Source: Arabidopsis thaliana (Eukaryota; Streptophyta; Magnoliopsida; Brassicales; Brassicaceae). From it: a stretch of 64,000 nt of DNA. The stretch is taken from positions 2,728,001 through 2,792,000 of the forward strand of contig NC_003076.8 in assembly GCF_000001735.4 (NCBI RefSeq). The letters are read 5' to 3'. Positions 17,208-27,469 of the stretch are shown here, piece after piece (the stretch's first letter is position 1; each line of letters starts with the position of its first letter). A program made the translations under genes and the position numbers. Under the pieces are notes generated by a model, which was given only the letters and a program-made list of their open reading frames with translations, made no database searches and was not told the DNA's origin.

Positions 17208-19757
17208 TTAAAACACCACAGGCTCTTTCATCTGAAGATATAAAGCATTTACTAAGTCAAAAATACTGTCTCTACGAGGGTGAGAACAATCTCCAGACAC
17301 AAAGACATTCCTTTGCCCATCCACTTCTAGCCAGCTACATCCCGCTGGCTTTTTCATTTCCTTTTTCTTCATTAGGTTTCTCAACTCCATCACGCCTTCC
17401 CATTTAGCATCTGCAGCATACATATTCGATATTAGAACGTGGTTTCCGGTGTCGTCAGATTCAGCTTGCAAGAGATGATTTGCAACTGAGTGCCCCAGAT
17501 CCATCCTATTATAGGTTGTACACGCCCTTAACAGTGTTCCCCATATATTTGCATTAGGTTCAACTGGCATCTGTGTGACAAAAGAATATGCATCATCAAG
17601 TCGACCCCCTCGAGCAATTAGATCTACAGCACAAGCATATTGTTCCATTGTAGGTTTCATACCGTGAACTGTCCTTATTGAGTCATATATTTGCAATCCA
17701 TCCTGTATTAACCCTGCATGACAGCATGCAGTCAACATAGTAGTTATGAAAACATGATCGGGCTTTATGTTTGATTCAGTCATATGAGAGTAGATCATAA
17801 GTGCTTCCTTGCCCCTACCATGTACAGCATACCCAGCTACCATAGCAGTGAACATAACCAGATCTCTACGAGCATCTGACTGGAAGACAGAATATGCATG
17901 CTTCAAGCTGCCACATTTAGCATATACATCTAGTAGAGTCCCCTTCAGGCGGATATCACCAAGTCCGCCTCTAATAATATATCCATGACATTGTCTTACT
18001 AGATGCAGAGAGGCTAGCTGCGCACAAACAGGAAGGAGATTCATGATAGTCACAGTGTTAGGCCTCATTCCTCGAGCTTGAATCTCACGGAAAACACCAA
18101 TGGCTTCATTAGGGCAACAACTTTCAGCATAGATACGAACCATCAAACTCCAAGTGGTGAGATCAGTAGTAGACATCTCAGTGAAGAGCATCTGAGCATC
18201 ATCATGACTTCCACTATTAACATATCCTGATAACAATGAGTTATAGGAAACCAAAGTTCTCCTCTCTGATAAACCCAGAAAAATCTTATGAGCGTATTCA
18301 ACATTACCACATTTGGCATATGCATCAAGCAATGCATTGCCAAGCTTGGGTTCCTCTTCATCGTGTAAAAGACCAGCCTTAACTGAGTACCCATGAACTT
18401 CTTTTACTTTACCAATTCCCTGTACATTTATGCAAAACTTTAGTAGGCTTAAAATAGTAACAGAGTCAAGAGTGATTGCTTCATTAAGTAAGTGGTGCAA
18501 GAGATTCAAAAATTGAAACTGCTTTGGACTGTCTGCAAAGGCATCAAGTATAGCATTCCAAGATATTATATCCTTCGTGGACATCAGTGAAAAGGCCCAA
18601 TATGCTGCACTTGTGTCACCAAATCTTGCATAGAAACTAATGAGAGCATTCCCAACTGATGTATCCTCCAAAAGGTAAGAATGGCGCAATATATAACTGT
18701 GGATCTCTTTCCCAGAGGCCAAGTCAGTTAATTGCGCACAGACAGGAAGGATACTGATAATAGTTACCGAATCAGGAGAAACATCCCCCTTATGCACCAA
18801 GTTGTGAAATAACTGAAATGCTTTAAACCACTCACAATTTGATGCATAACCAGCTATGACAACATTCCATGAAACTAGATCTTTAGAACCCATCCTGGTA
18901 AACAATGAGGCTGCTTCTTCTATCCTTCCGACTCTCAAATAGAAACTAACAAGTGAATTACATACAAAAACATGGGTTTGCAGCCAAGACCTCTGCACAA
19001 CATAACTGTGAATCTGTCTACCACTTCGACATGCAATGTTCTTGTCCATAGAAGCGCAAACAGGCAAAACATTTGCAATTGTTGCATAATTTGGCTCTGT
19101 AGGTTCCTTCAGCATTAGACAAAACGATCTAAATGCATCAGCCATCATATTATTCTCAGAAAACCCAGCAATAATCGCATTCCAAGAGACAACATCTTTA
19201 TCAGCTATACCATCAAATGCAGTATAAGCATCGGGAAAAATAAAACCAAATTTGGCATACATGGAAACCAAAGCATTCCCCACAAGTGTATCTTTCTCCA
19301 AACCGGCTTTAATAATATAAGAATGCATACTCTTCCCATTGTATGAATCCCCAAGGCGAACACACAAAGGAAGAACAATCGCAAAGGTAACAGAGCTCGG
19401 CTTAGGTTCATCTGCAAAGTGCATTGCTTTGAAAAACCTCATCGTTTCACGACCGCAAGAAACAGAAAGTCCAGTCAGAACAATATTCCAAACAACAGGA
19501 TCAAGACTGTCCATTTGCCTAAACATCTTCTGGCAATCATCCATTCTCCTGCATTTCGCATACATGTTAAGAACTGACTTCGAAACCTCAGAGCAGGCTA
19601 TATGACCAAGCTTGAACACGCAACCGTGCAGAGCCCTCCCTGATGTGAGATCAGACACTGAAGCACAAGCTTTGACAACATCCAGAAAAACCCTGTGATC
19701 AGTTCCAAAACCAGACAAAAGTCTGAAATTCTGAACAAATTGCCGTAAAGGGCCCAT
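17208..19757 (-). CDS. SLG1: SLG1, mitochondrial PPR protein (E+ class)
   Basis: 849-aa intronless PLS-type pentatricopeptide repeat protein. PPR proteins of this class bind single-stranded organellar RNA and guide C-to-U editing. SLOW GROWTH1 (At5g08490) is reported to edit mitochondrial nad3, so its loss impairs complex I. Repeats with VSWNAIIAGF- and LLPVCAQL-like phrases run through most of the protein. The C terminus has E and E+ motifs (PAGCSWLEVDG, then a short SHPR segment) and lacks a DYW deaminase domain, so it would need a deaminase partner. The start ATG at 19757 is the only good one in frame. The N terminus is basic and Phe/Leu-rich, compatible with a mitochondrial presequence but not strongly diagnostic. 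Confidence 0.93.
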   Translation of the reverse strand: MGPLRQFVQNFRLLSGFGTDHRVFLDVVKACASVSDLTSGRALHGCVFKLGHIACSEVSKSVLNMYAKCRRMDDCQKMFRQMDSLDPVVWNIVLTGLSVSCGRETMRFFKAMHFADEPKPSSVTFAIVLPLCVRLGDSYNGKSMHSYIIKAGLEKDTLVGNALVSMYAKFGFIFPDAYTAFDGIADKDVVSWNAIIAGFSENNMMADAFRSFCLMLKEPTEPNYATIANVLPVCASMDKNIACRSGRQIHSYVVQRSWLQTHVFVCNSLVSFYLRVGRIEEAASLFTRMGSKDLVSWNVVIAGYASNCEWFKAFQLFHNLVHKGDVSPDSVTIISILPVCAQLTDLASGKEIHSYILRHSYLLEDTSVGNALISFYARFGDTSAAYWAFSLMSTKDIISWNAILDAFADSPKQFQFLNLLHHLLNEAITLDSVTILSLLKFCINVQGIGKVKEVHGYSVKAGLLHDEEEPKLGNALLDAYAKCGNVEYAHKIFLGLSERRTLVSYNSLLSGYVNSGSHDDAQMLFTEMSTTDLTTWSLMVRIYAESCCPNEAIGVFREIQARGMRPNTVTIMNLLPVCAQLASLHLVRQCHGYIIRGGLGDIRLKGTLLDVYAKCGSLKHAYSVFQSDARRDLVMFTAMVAGYAVHGRGKEALMIYSHMTESNIKPDHVFITTMLTACCHAGLIQDGLQIYDSIRTVHGMKPTMEQYACAVDLIARGGRLDDAYSFVTQMPVEPNANIWGTLLRACTTYNRMDLGHSVANHLLQAESDDTGNHVLISNMYAADAKWEGVMELRNLMKKKEMKKPAGCSWLEVDGQRNVFVSGDCSHPRRDSIFDLVNALYLQMKEPVVF

Positions 19758-20260
19758 CTTTCCCCTGAATATCCCAACAACGGCCCTTTATTAGCAAAAA
19801 ATCTACGTTACATTGGGTCAGACATTTTCACAAACACCTGATATGCAAGAACAGTTTCTCTAGATATAAGCGTTGTCGAGATGTAACAGACATAGAGAAA
19901 CTGAAAAAGCAATATCTTTATCAAGCTCCTCAATTTATCAAGCAATGAAGGTGTCTCTCAGTCTCCATCTCCTCCACATACAAGCGACAGTTTTTGTCTT
20001 GAGTGAATTGAAAATTATGAATATATATGGACTATTCCGATTTAATTAAAACTGAAGGGCTAAAAAAGAATATATTAATTTACTTAGGTCCTTACATGAA
20101 AATTTACTATTTCTATTCTTATTCGAATAATTAGAAGAAAAAAAACAAATTCCATAAATATATATATCTTTCGTCGACTCTGCTTTTACACATCTCTCAC
20201 ACGGTAAAGTTACAATAATCTCAGCTTGAATCACACTGACGAAGGCATCTTCCTGCGATT
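19758..20260. promoter_or_regulatory. Divergent promoter SLG1 / CLPTM1-like gene
   Basis: 503 bp separate the two ATGs. The centre (about 20010-20160) is very AT-rich. No clear element stands out apart from TATA-like runs near 20157-20168 that would serve the + gene. Confidence 0.5.
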
Positions 20261-23200
20261 ATGGCGTCGCCGGCAGGTGAAACAGCAGCGGTTGTTGAGG
20301 GCGGAGATGGGCAGCAGCAACGACAAGCTGGTGGGTTTGGGCAGACAATTACCGGAATCATAAGAATCGCCGTCTTCTGTTACTTTGCTTCTAAGTTCTT
20401 TTCTCCCAAACAAAAACCTGCGGATCCTTCCAAGCCTACTCATCTCATGTCCAATCTATTTCAGAGGGGCGAGCCCATAGTAATCTTCTGGTTAATTGTG
20501 TTGATTACTTGCTTATTCGTTAATATATGCAATTTCATTCGTTTCTCTCTTCTTCCAAAACAAAAAAAAAAACGTTTCTTTTTGGTTCGAAACTTCGAAT
20601 CAGAGTTTTTCAACTTCTGGGTGGTTTAGGGTTTTTCCGTTTTGTGTTTTTGTTTGTCAGGATATGTGGTTTTATCTTTCGGAGCATGAGAAATTCAATG
20701 ACTTCGGCAATGAAGGTGCGCTTATTTGGCATGAGACAAACATACCTTATGCTGTGTGGAAACCAGAGAGCACTAGGACCTTGTCAATGACGTACTATCC
20801 TTCCGAGGTAATAGAAGTTTGGTTTTTTTTCATATGCTTCCTTCGAGATTAATATATTTGCTGCATTGAATTAAAGATGTTTGTTGTTCCAGGCACTGAA
20901 GAATAATGGAAGTCTGTATGCTCATGTCTTCTTTGCTCTATCTGGTTATCCTATAGATCTTAGTGATCCTGAATACCAGCCTCTCAACTGCTTTGGCAGG
21001 ACTCACCGTAAGACTTCCCTTTCCTTAGACAAACAACCTTTTTGATAGTTGTTGGTAGTGAAATTCTTGTATCCGCTAAAATTGTATGACTCTTTTCACT
21101 ATTTCAGCTGTTGCAACTTACTTACCAAAGCGAAAAGCAGATAAGAAGAAGAGTCTGTTGGGAAATCCCAAAGACTCTGATGAATCCCATGTGGAAGTTG
21201 AGGTATGTCTCTACAGAAATTTTTGTATGTTGTTATGTTAATGTTTGGCCTGTGATGGAGCCAGTGTGATGGCAATCATTCTTATGAACTAACACAAAGC
21301 AAACTTCGCAGGAGGTTGATGGTAAGGACTCGGATCTCAAGGATGAGGGCCCTGTGGAATGGGTATCCTACTGGAAACCAAATGTCACAATTAACCTAGT
21401 CGATGACTTTACTCGGTAAGTTAGTTAGTACTGATAATTGGTAGATGAATAATGGATTTATGGCATGCTTGGTTTTCTTGGGTTCACTCTTAACAATGAA
21501 CTTCATAAGACGTTTGCTGATTGTTTCGATTTCCATACAGCTATCCACAGCATGGTGTACCACCAAACATTTATCCTTGTATCCTTTTATTTTATGATGT
21601 TCCTATTATTATTTGAGTTTTTGACAACTCTCTATGCACATCTTTTTCTAACAATCGAAGGCAGTAGCATGTGTATCATCTGGAATGCCATTTTTGAATT
21701 ACTTGGATTAAACTTGTTTGAAAATTTCAAATTCTCAAGGACCAAAACTTTAGTTCTGGGTTCGTGGAAGTAGTGCCACATCTCCTTACTTTATATATGT
21801 GCACAAATGCTCAAAGAACCTATGCTTCCTTTTTCTTTTTGGCTTTTCTGTTAATCTTTGGAATGGGAATTTATGAGGATTTCACTTTGCCATGCTAAAG
21901 GTGTGATGGTCCATATCTGCTCTTTCCTTTACTTAAATATTGGCAGACTTACTGGTGGAACCTAGTACAATAAACTACTACCCTACAGTTTTCTTCAATG
22001 AGTTTTGGTTGCTAAGGGACAAGTTGATTTTAATCAATGAGACGGTCTCAGAGCTGCCACTTAATCTGGAAGTAAGCCCCATAAGCATGACAAAGTGGCA
22101 GCTGTTTCAGCAGATTGATCAGTCTTTCCAGATTCACCGTAGCTATGGAAGCATGCTTGATGGTGAATCTGACGAACTAAAGGTAATTCTGGTCCTTCCA
22201 GTTGGCTTCATTTTTCAATAATATACTAGGATGTGCATCTAACGACTCTTAACTATGAATTCTAAAAGTAGGTAGAGAGATGTGATTATTATTTTTTCCT
22301 ATTAATTGGAGCTGAGGTGATCATGTGTTTTGTTAATAATTTACTTGCAGAGGGTGTTTTTGGAAGGAAATCCCTATCTGTTGGGCGTCACTATGTTTGT
22401 TTCGATGCTTCATTCTGTATTCGACTTCCTTGCATTCAAAAATGGTAAAGACCTGAAAGAACATCTACTTTCGTAAAATGCCTCTTGAAACTAGCTCTTT
22501 AGTTACCTGTTACTTTTCCTGCAGATATCCAGTTTTGGAACAAGAACAAATCTATGGAAGGACTGTCTGCGAAGTCTGTCGTACTAAACTTTATCTGTCA
22601 GTTTATCATCTTCCTCTACCTGCTTGACAACGACACTTCATGGATGATACTGGCTAGCTCTGGAGTTGGTGTCTGCATCGAGTTCTGGAAAATTGGGAAA
22701 GCCATGCGCATTGAGGTACCATCTGATATGACACACAATCTGATAACTGAGTCAACTATTTTCGTGCATGTGTAACATCATTCAAAAATCAGTGACACGT
22801 TCATCAGATGTTTTTTGCTTTTGTGTGTTAATCCATGGTAAACATTTAAAATTCCCAGGTTGATCGAAGTGGGATGATTCCAAGATTGAGGTTCCACGAC
22901 CGTGAATCCTATGCAAGCAACAAGACCAAGGAGTATGACGACATTGCCATCAAATTCTTATCCTATGTGCTCCTCCTTCTTGTTGTGGGTTTCTCCATAT
23001 ATTCACTTGCCTATGAACGCCACAAGAGCTGGTACTCATGGATCCTATCTTCACTAACGAGCTGCGTCTACATGTTTGGTAAAAATCCTTCAAAATTACC
23101 TTAGACCAGTTCAAAACTCTCGTGTGGTTGATTCAATTGAGTCGAAATCAATGTGTTTTGTGTTTTTACAGGTTTCATAATGATGTGTCCTCAATTGTTC

Positions 23201-23590
23201 ATCAACTATAAGCTGAAGTCAGTAGCACATTTACCATGGAGGCAAATGACATATAAGTTCCTCAACACAATCATCGACGATCTCTTTGCTTTTGTCATCA
23301 AAATGCCAATGTTGCATCGCCTTTCTGTCTTCCGAGATGGTGAATACAAATCCATCTTCCCTGAGTTTATTGACACATGTCTCTAGGATAGTTTTGGAAT
23401 TCACAAAAATCGATGATGATCTAAATTTGGTGTTGTTGTTGCAGATGTGATATTCTTAATATACTTGTACCAGAGATGGGTTTATCCTGTGGACAAAACA
23501 CGTGTCAACGAGTTTGGTTTTGGAGGTGAGGATGAGTCTGTGGATACAAAGAAGATCTCTGACCAAGAAGATGACAAGAAAACAAACTAA
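20261..23590 (+). CDS. CLPTM1-family multipass membrane protein
   Basis: 590-aa member of the CLPTM1 (cleft lip and palate transmembrane protein 1) family. The human homologues are ER/Golgi membrane proteins, and the plant role is not established. Exons: 20261-20479, 20661-20807, 20893-21007, 21108-21202, 21312-21415, 21541-21578, 21947-22182, 22351-22444, 22525-22715, 22859-23078, 23172-23339, 23445-23590. There is one hydrophobic helix near residues 33-50. A long luminal domain follows, with family phrases such as MTYYPSE and STINYYPTVFF. Several helices lie in the C-terminal third, including the conserved NYKLKSVAHLPWRQMTYK and VYPVDKTRVNEFG. The tail is Lys/Asp-rich. Exon 6 is only 38 nt. 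Recognised as At5g08500. Confidence 0.94.
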
Positions 23591-24024
23591 TTAGCTTTGT
23601 GCTTTTGTTTTTCCCTAACAATTTTGAGTTTTTTTGGGTCTGCTTTAGTAAGTTTTGTTAATGCTACTTATATCCAAAAGTAATTTCGTTTTAGGGTAAT
23701 ATAAAAAAAAAAGTGTTAAAGAATATCACTTAGTTATAATTTTGTTTTGTTTATATGTAACTTTAGTTCTCAATGTTTTTCTAGACACTCTTCTTCATCT
23801 GGTACCAGATATAGAGACAGATGATTTGCTAGATAAAGATTTTGTAGATCGGCAAATGTCATAATTGAGTAATTTGTTGTTTTGGATAGAATAACAATTA
23901 ATTAAGGTAGATAAATGACCTTTTGAACTCAAATCTCTTCCATCAAATCAAGTGATCAATAGTTTTTCACACAAGTGTCAAAAGCATAAATGTTTGAAAC
24001 AATAATTATGCATTCATCCATGTG
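23591..24024. other. Convergent 3' flanks
   Basis: 434 bp between the stops of the CLPTM1-like gene (+) and the defensin-like gene (-). It is AT-rich and carries presumed 3'UTRs of both; no gene is seen. Confidence 0.6.
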
Positions 24025-24356
24025 TCATTCATGTGTGCAACAACATAGGTTTTCATTATTACATTGTCCATCGGCAGTCCCCATTGAGCTACAGAATTCA
24101 ATGCATTTCAACATCCCTTGCAGACATGGTCTTGTGTCGAAACACTGAGTCAATTTTTCTCCAAACACTAGACAAAAAGGTACCAAAAATTCAAAACTGA
24201 AAGACTAAGAAAACAGATAAGAATTACCAAAAGAAGAAACATAATAAACAAAATCTTACAAGGGATGGGTTTGAAACTTGGACGGCAATGAACAGAAGAG
24301 ATCCCCAACATAATGGTGAAAGCAAATACTACTAATATTTTCTTAGTGAAATCCAT
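24025..24356 (-). CDS. Defensin-like (DEFL/LCR-type) secreted peptide
   Basis: 79-aa two-exon gene: 24356-24260 encodes a signal peptide (MDFTKKILVVFAF, ending near VHCRP), and 24167-24025 encodes the cysteine-rich mature part. The intron interrupts just after the signal region, as is typical of DEFL genes. Mature spacing is C-x5-C-x6-C-x3-C-x9-C-x5-CCC, eight cysteines. The x3 pair and the final CxC are the defensin signature, with an extra Cys filling the CxC. DEFL peptides are secreted and act in defence or in reproductive signalling; this one's role is unknown. Small DEFL genes are easily missed because each exon is short. It could instead be a pseudogene, but both splice sites and the frame are intact. 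Confidence 0.82.
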
Positions 24357-24408
24357 AGTTATATGATGCGAAATGCGAATGTTCATCATCAAAGTACACA
24401 AGAGACCA

Positions 24409-24419
24409 TTTATATATAG
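24409..24419 (-). promoter_or_regulatory. TATA box of the defensin-like gene
   Basis: TATATATAAA on the minus strand lies about 55-60 bp upstream of the ATG at 24356. That is a normal TATA-to-start distance for a short leader and supports MDFTKK as the start. Confidence 0.55.
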
Positions 24420-24669
24420 ATGAATTATTTTAAATTATGTTATTATTTTAATATTTCATTAGTTTTAGTATAGAATCATAGTATATATATTTGTTTAGAG
24501 GATACTTTGTATATAAAACTATTTTAATTACTGAACAATATTATGAGTTTCTTATGTTTAAACTGGACTTTAAAAATATCTAAAACATAATTTACATATA
24601 TGAGATCCAATAACACCACCATATTTAGATGCATGATTTAAAATCAAGTCTTGAATAACAATAAATTAT

Positions 24670-24671
<2 letters not shown>

Positions 24672-24701
<30 letters not shown>
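24672..24701. repeat. (AT)n microsatellite
   Basis: About 15 uninterrupted AT units within an AT-rich intergenic stretch. It is likely length-polymorphic between accessions. Confidence 0.95.
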
Positions 24702-24704
<3 letters not shown>

Positions 24705-24902
24705 TTATAAAATCTATGATTGAATAACATTAATATATTAGATTTTTTAATATACTTTGTGAATTAATGAGGATATATCCTACAAATTCATTTTTATCAT
24801 TTTCCAATTTTATCATAAATTCTCCTATCTATTTTAGATATCATAAAAGCTTTTATATTAAACTATAAATTTGTAATTTTCTAGTTTTGTAAGAAATAAG
24901 AT

Positions 24903-24972
24903 ATATGGGCCGTAGTAAGGTGGGTCAGTTGATACGGCGTCGTGTTAGCTGCTGACTTATATGGGCCGTAGT
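24903..24972. promoter_or_regulatory. Duplicated site II element upstream of the PPR gene
   Basis: The 14-mer ATATGGGCCGTAGT occurs at 24903-24916 and again at 24959-24972, 56 bp apart and 127-196 bp before the PPR start codon. Each copy contains TGGGCC (site II), common in promoters of nuclear genes for organelle proteins. Confidence 0.6.
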
Positions 24973-25098
24973 CTCAAATCTTTTAGCAATGCAATTATTG
25001 AAAATTTGAGTCCAATACACATAATTAATGCTAATAAACGTCGTGTATATGGCAGATTTTGGCGCATTCGTAGCACGTGCGAAAGGTGGGGATTGTGA

Positions 25099-26731
25099 AT
25101 GAATGGGATCAAGCAACTCCACGCGCACTGTCTGAGAACAGGCGTAGACGAAACCAAAGATCTCTTACAACGATTGCTTCTGATACCAAACCTTGTTTAT
25201 GCCCGAAAACTCTTCGATCATCATCAAAATTCTTGTACTTTCCTCTACAACAAGCTCATTCAAGCTTACTATGTTCATCACCAGCCCCATGAATCTATCG
25301 TCCTCTATAATCTCCTCTCCTTCGATGGTCTCCGTCCAAGTCACCACACTTTCAATTTCATTTTCGCAGCTTCTGCTTCGTTTTCTTCCGCTCGACCTTT
25401 ACGGTTGCTTCATTCTCAGTTTTTTAGATCTGGGTTTGAGTCCGATTCGTTCTGCTGCACTACCCTAATCACTGCCTATGCGAAGCTAGGAGCTTTGTGT
25501 TGTGCGCGCAGAGTGTTCGACGAAATGTCTAAGAGAGATGTACCCGTGTGGAATGCAATGATCACGGGCTACCAACGACGAGGTGATATGAAGGCGGCGA
25601 TGGAGTTGTTTGATTCAATGCCTCGTAAGAACGTAACCTCGTGGACCACCGTCATTTCTGGGTTTTCTCAGAACGGGAATTACTCTGAAGCTTTAAAGAT
25701 GTTTTTGTGTATGGAGAAAGACAAGTCCGTGAAACCAAACCATATTACTGTAGTTAGTGTACTCCCCGCTTGTGCGAATCTGGGGGAATTGGAGATTGGC
25801 CGAAGATTAGAAGGCTATGCTAGAGAGAACGGGTTCTTTGATAACATTTACGTGTGTAATGCCACAATAGAGATGTACTCAAAATGTGGAATGATTGATG
25901 TAGCGAAACGCTTATTCGAGGAACTTGGAAACCAGAGAAATTTGTGCTCATGGAACTCCATGATTGGTAGTCTAGCTACTCACGGGAAACATGACGAAGC
26001 TCTTACGCTTTTTGCCCAAATGTTGGTGAGCTGCATTTTTGTTTGTTCCTTCAATTCAAGCATGTTGATTCCTTGGATTGTAAGAGTTTTTAACCCCCTA
26101 TGGTTTTCTGTTGATTCTTCAGCGAGAAGGTGAGAAACCCGATGCAGTGACATTTGTTGGATTGTTGCTAGCTTGTGTTCATGGTGGGATGGTGGTGAAG
26201 GGCCAAGAATTGTTCAAGTCCATGGAGGAAGTTCACAAGATTTCCCCAAAGCTAGAGCATTATGGATGCATGATCGATCTCTTGGGGCGTGTTGGAAAGC
26301 TGCAAGAAGCCTATGATCTCATCAAAACAATGCCAATGAAACCAGATGCTGTCGTATGGGGAACCCTTCTGGGTGCTTGTAGTTTCCACGGAAATGTTGA
26401 GATAGCAGAGATAGCAAGTGAGGCACTGTTCAAGCTTGAACCTACAAATCCAGGTAACTGTGTGATCATGTCAAATATCTACGCCGCCAATGAGAAGTGG
26501 GATGGAGTTTTGAGGATGCGGAAGTTGATGAAGAAGGAAACGATGACAAAGGCTGCTGGATATAGCTATTTTGTGGAAGTTGGAGTTGATGTTCATAAAT
26601 TTACTGTGGAAGATAAATCACACCCAAGATCTTATGAGATCTATCAGGTTCTTGAGGAGATTTTCAGGAGAATGAAACTGGAAAAGAGTCGCTTTGATTC
26701 TTTGCTTCAGCCTGAACAACTATGCATATGA
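25099..26731 (+). CDS. PPR protein, E-class, with one intron
   Basis: 511-aa PLS-type pentatricopeptide repeat protein, recognised as At5g08510. Exons 25099-26025 and 26123-26731 flank a 97-nt intron (TTG|GTGAGC ... TTCTTCAG|CGA) that keeps the frame inside a repeat (FAQML|REGEKPDAVTF). Repeats read for example VWNAMITGYQRRGDM and VTSWTTVISGFSQNG. The C-terminal E/E+ region contains KAAGYSYFVEV and HPRSYEIY, and there is no DYW domain. It probably acts as an organellar RNA-binding editing or processing factor; the target is unknown. The N terminus (MNGIKQLHAHC) starts directly in repeat-like sequence and has no obvious transit peptide, which is odd for the family. No better upstream ATG in frame is evident. 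Confidence 0.9.
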
Positions 26732-27469
26732 AAGTAGATGTTTTGTTCACTTTGCCAATAACAATGACTGAATCTTTTGAAACTGTATGTGATTTTGGTG
26801 TCTTTACATTCCTATGTTCAATCAAATGAACGTTGGTACACATTGAGTAAGAAGACTAGTTGGATATCGAGGTAGATCGAACACGAAGAGATGAGACGGA
26901 ATAGTTGAAGAAAGCTGACATGGATTGAGACGATATTATCACTGGTTTTCACTATTCCTTTTGAAATTCCATGTCAGGTGCATATCATATGTGTCCTAAA
27001 TGTGATTAATAGAGGGTGTGCTTGCTATAAAATATCTGTGTATTTCTTATGTTATTCTTTGTAATCTGCTTCTGTTTTTCTTCAACTACGAATTTTCTGT
27101 CACAGTATATATCATTATACAAGATCCAAAATGAGTTACAACTTCAAAATAAGGAATTGCACGTTGCAGTTGATAATTCAAAGAGATTGTTGAATGTGAG
27201 AACAAGATATACAATGTTGCTTTGTTGTAAGTCTCATAACAGAGGCTTTATTGTGTTCACATACAAACAGGAGTATTTTTGCTTCTCGAGTCTGGAAACT
27301 AATCATGTCATCTTCATATCTTATTCGGACCTCATACAAAATCCCCACAAACTAAGTAATAAAAAAAACTCACTCAAGGAACAAGCTTGAATATTCACTA
27401 AATCCTTTACACATCTTCTTTCTTACACCTAAAAACAAAGTGCACTATGACAGCAAAGGTGCTTTCGAG
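26732..27469. other. Convergent intergenic region
   Basis: 738 bp between the PPR stop (+) and the MYBS2 stop (-). It holds their 3' ends. A 113-codon open frame on the + strand (27049-27390) has no recognisable domain and lies in the expected 3' regions, so I do not call it a gene. Confidence 0.6.

Larger units (their letters stand above)
24357..25098. promoter_or_regulatory. Divergent intergenic region, defensin-like / PPR
   Basis: Very AT-rich (about 24420-24900) with no ORF I would support. It includes a dinucleotide repeat and, near the PPR gene, a duplicated TGGGCC-containing element. Confidence 0.6.

Noticed and set aside
21465..21773. 102-codon frame on the + strand inside the CLPTM1-like gene
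   Set aside because: It spans exon 6 in the wrong frame plus intron sequence. The in-frame splice model explains the region.
27049..27390. 113-codon + strand frame between the PPR gene and MYBS2
   Set aside because: There is no domain, signal or codon pattern to support it, and it lies where the two 3'UTRs are expected.
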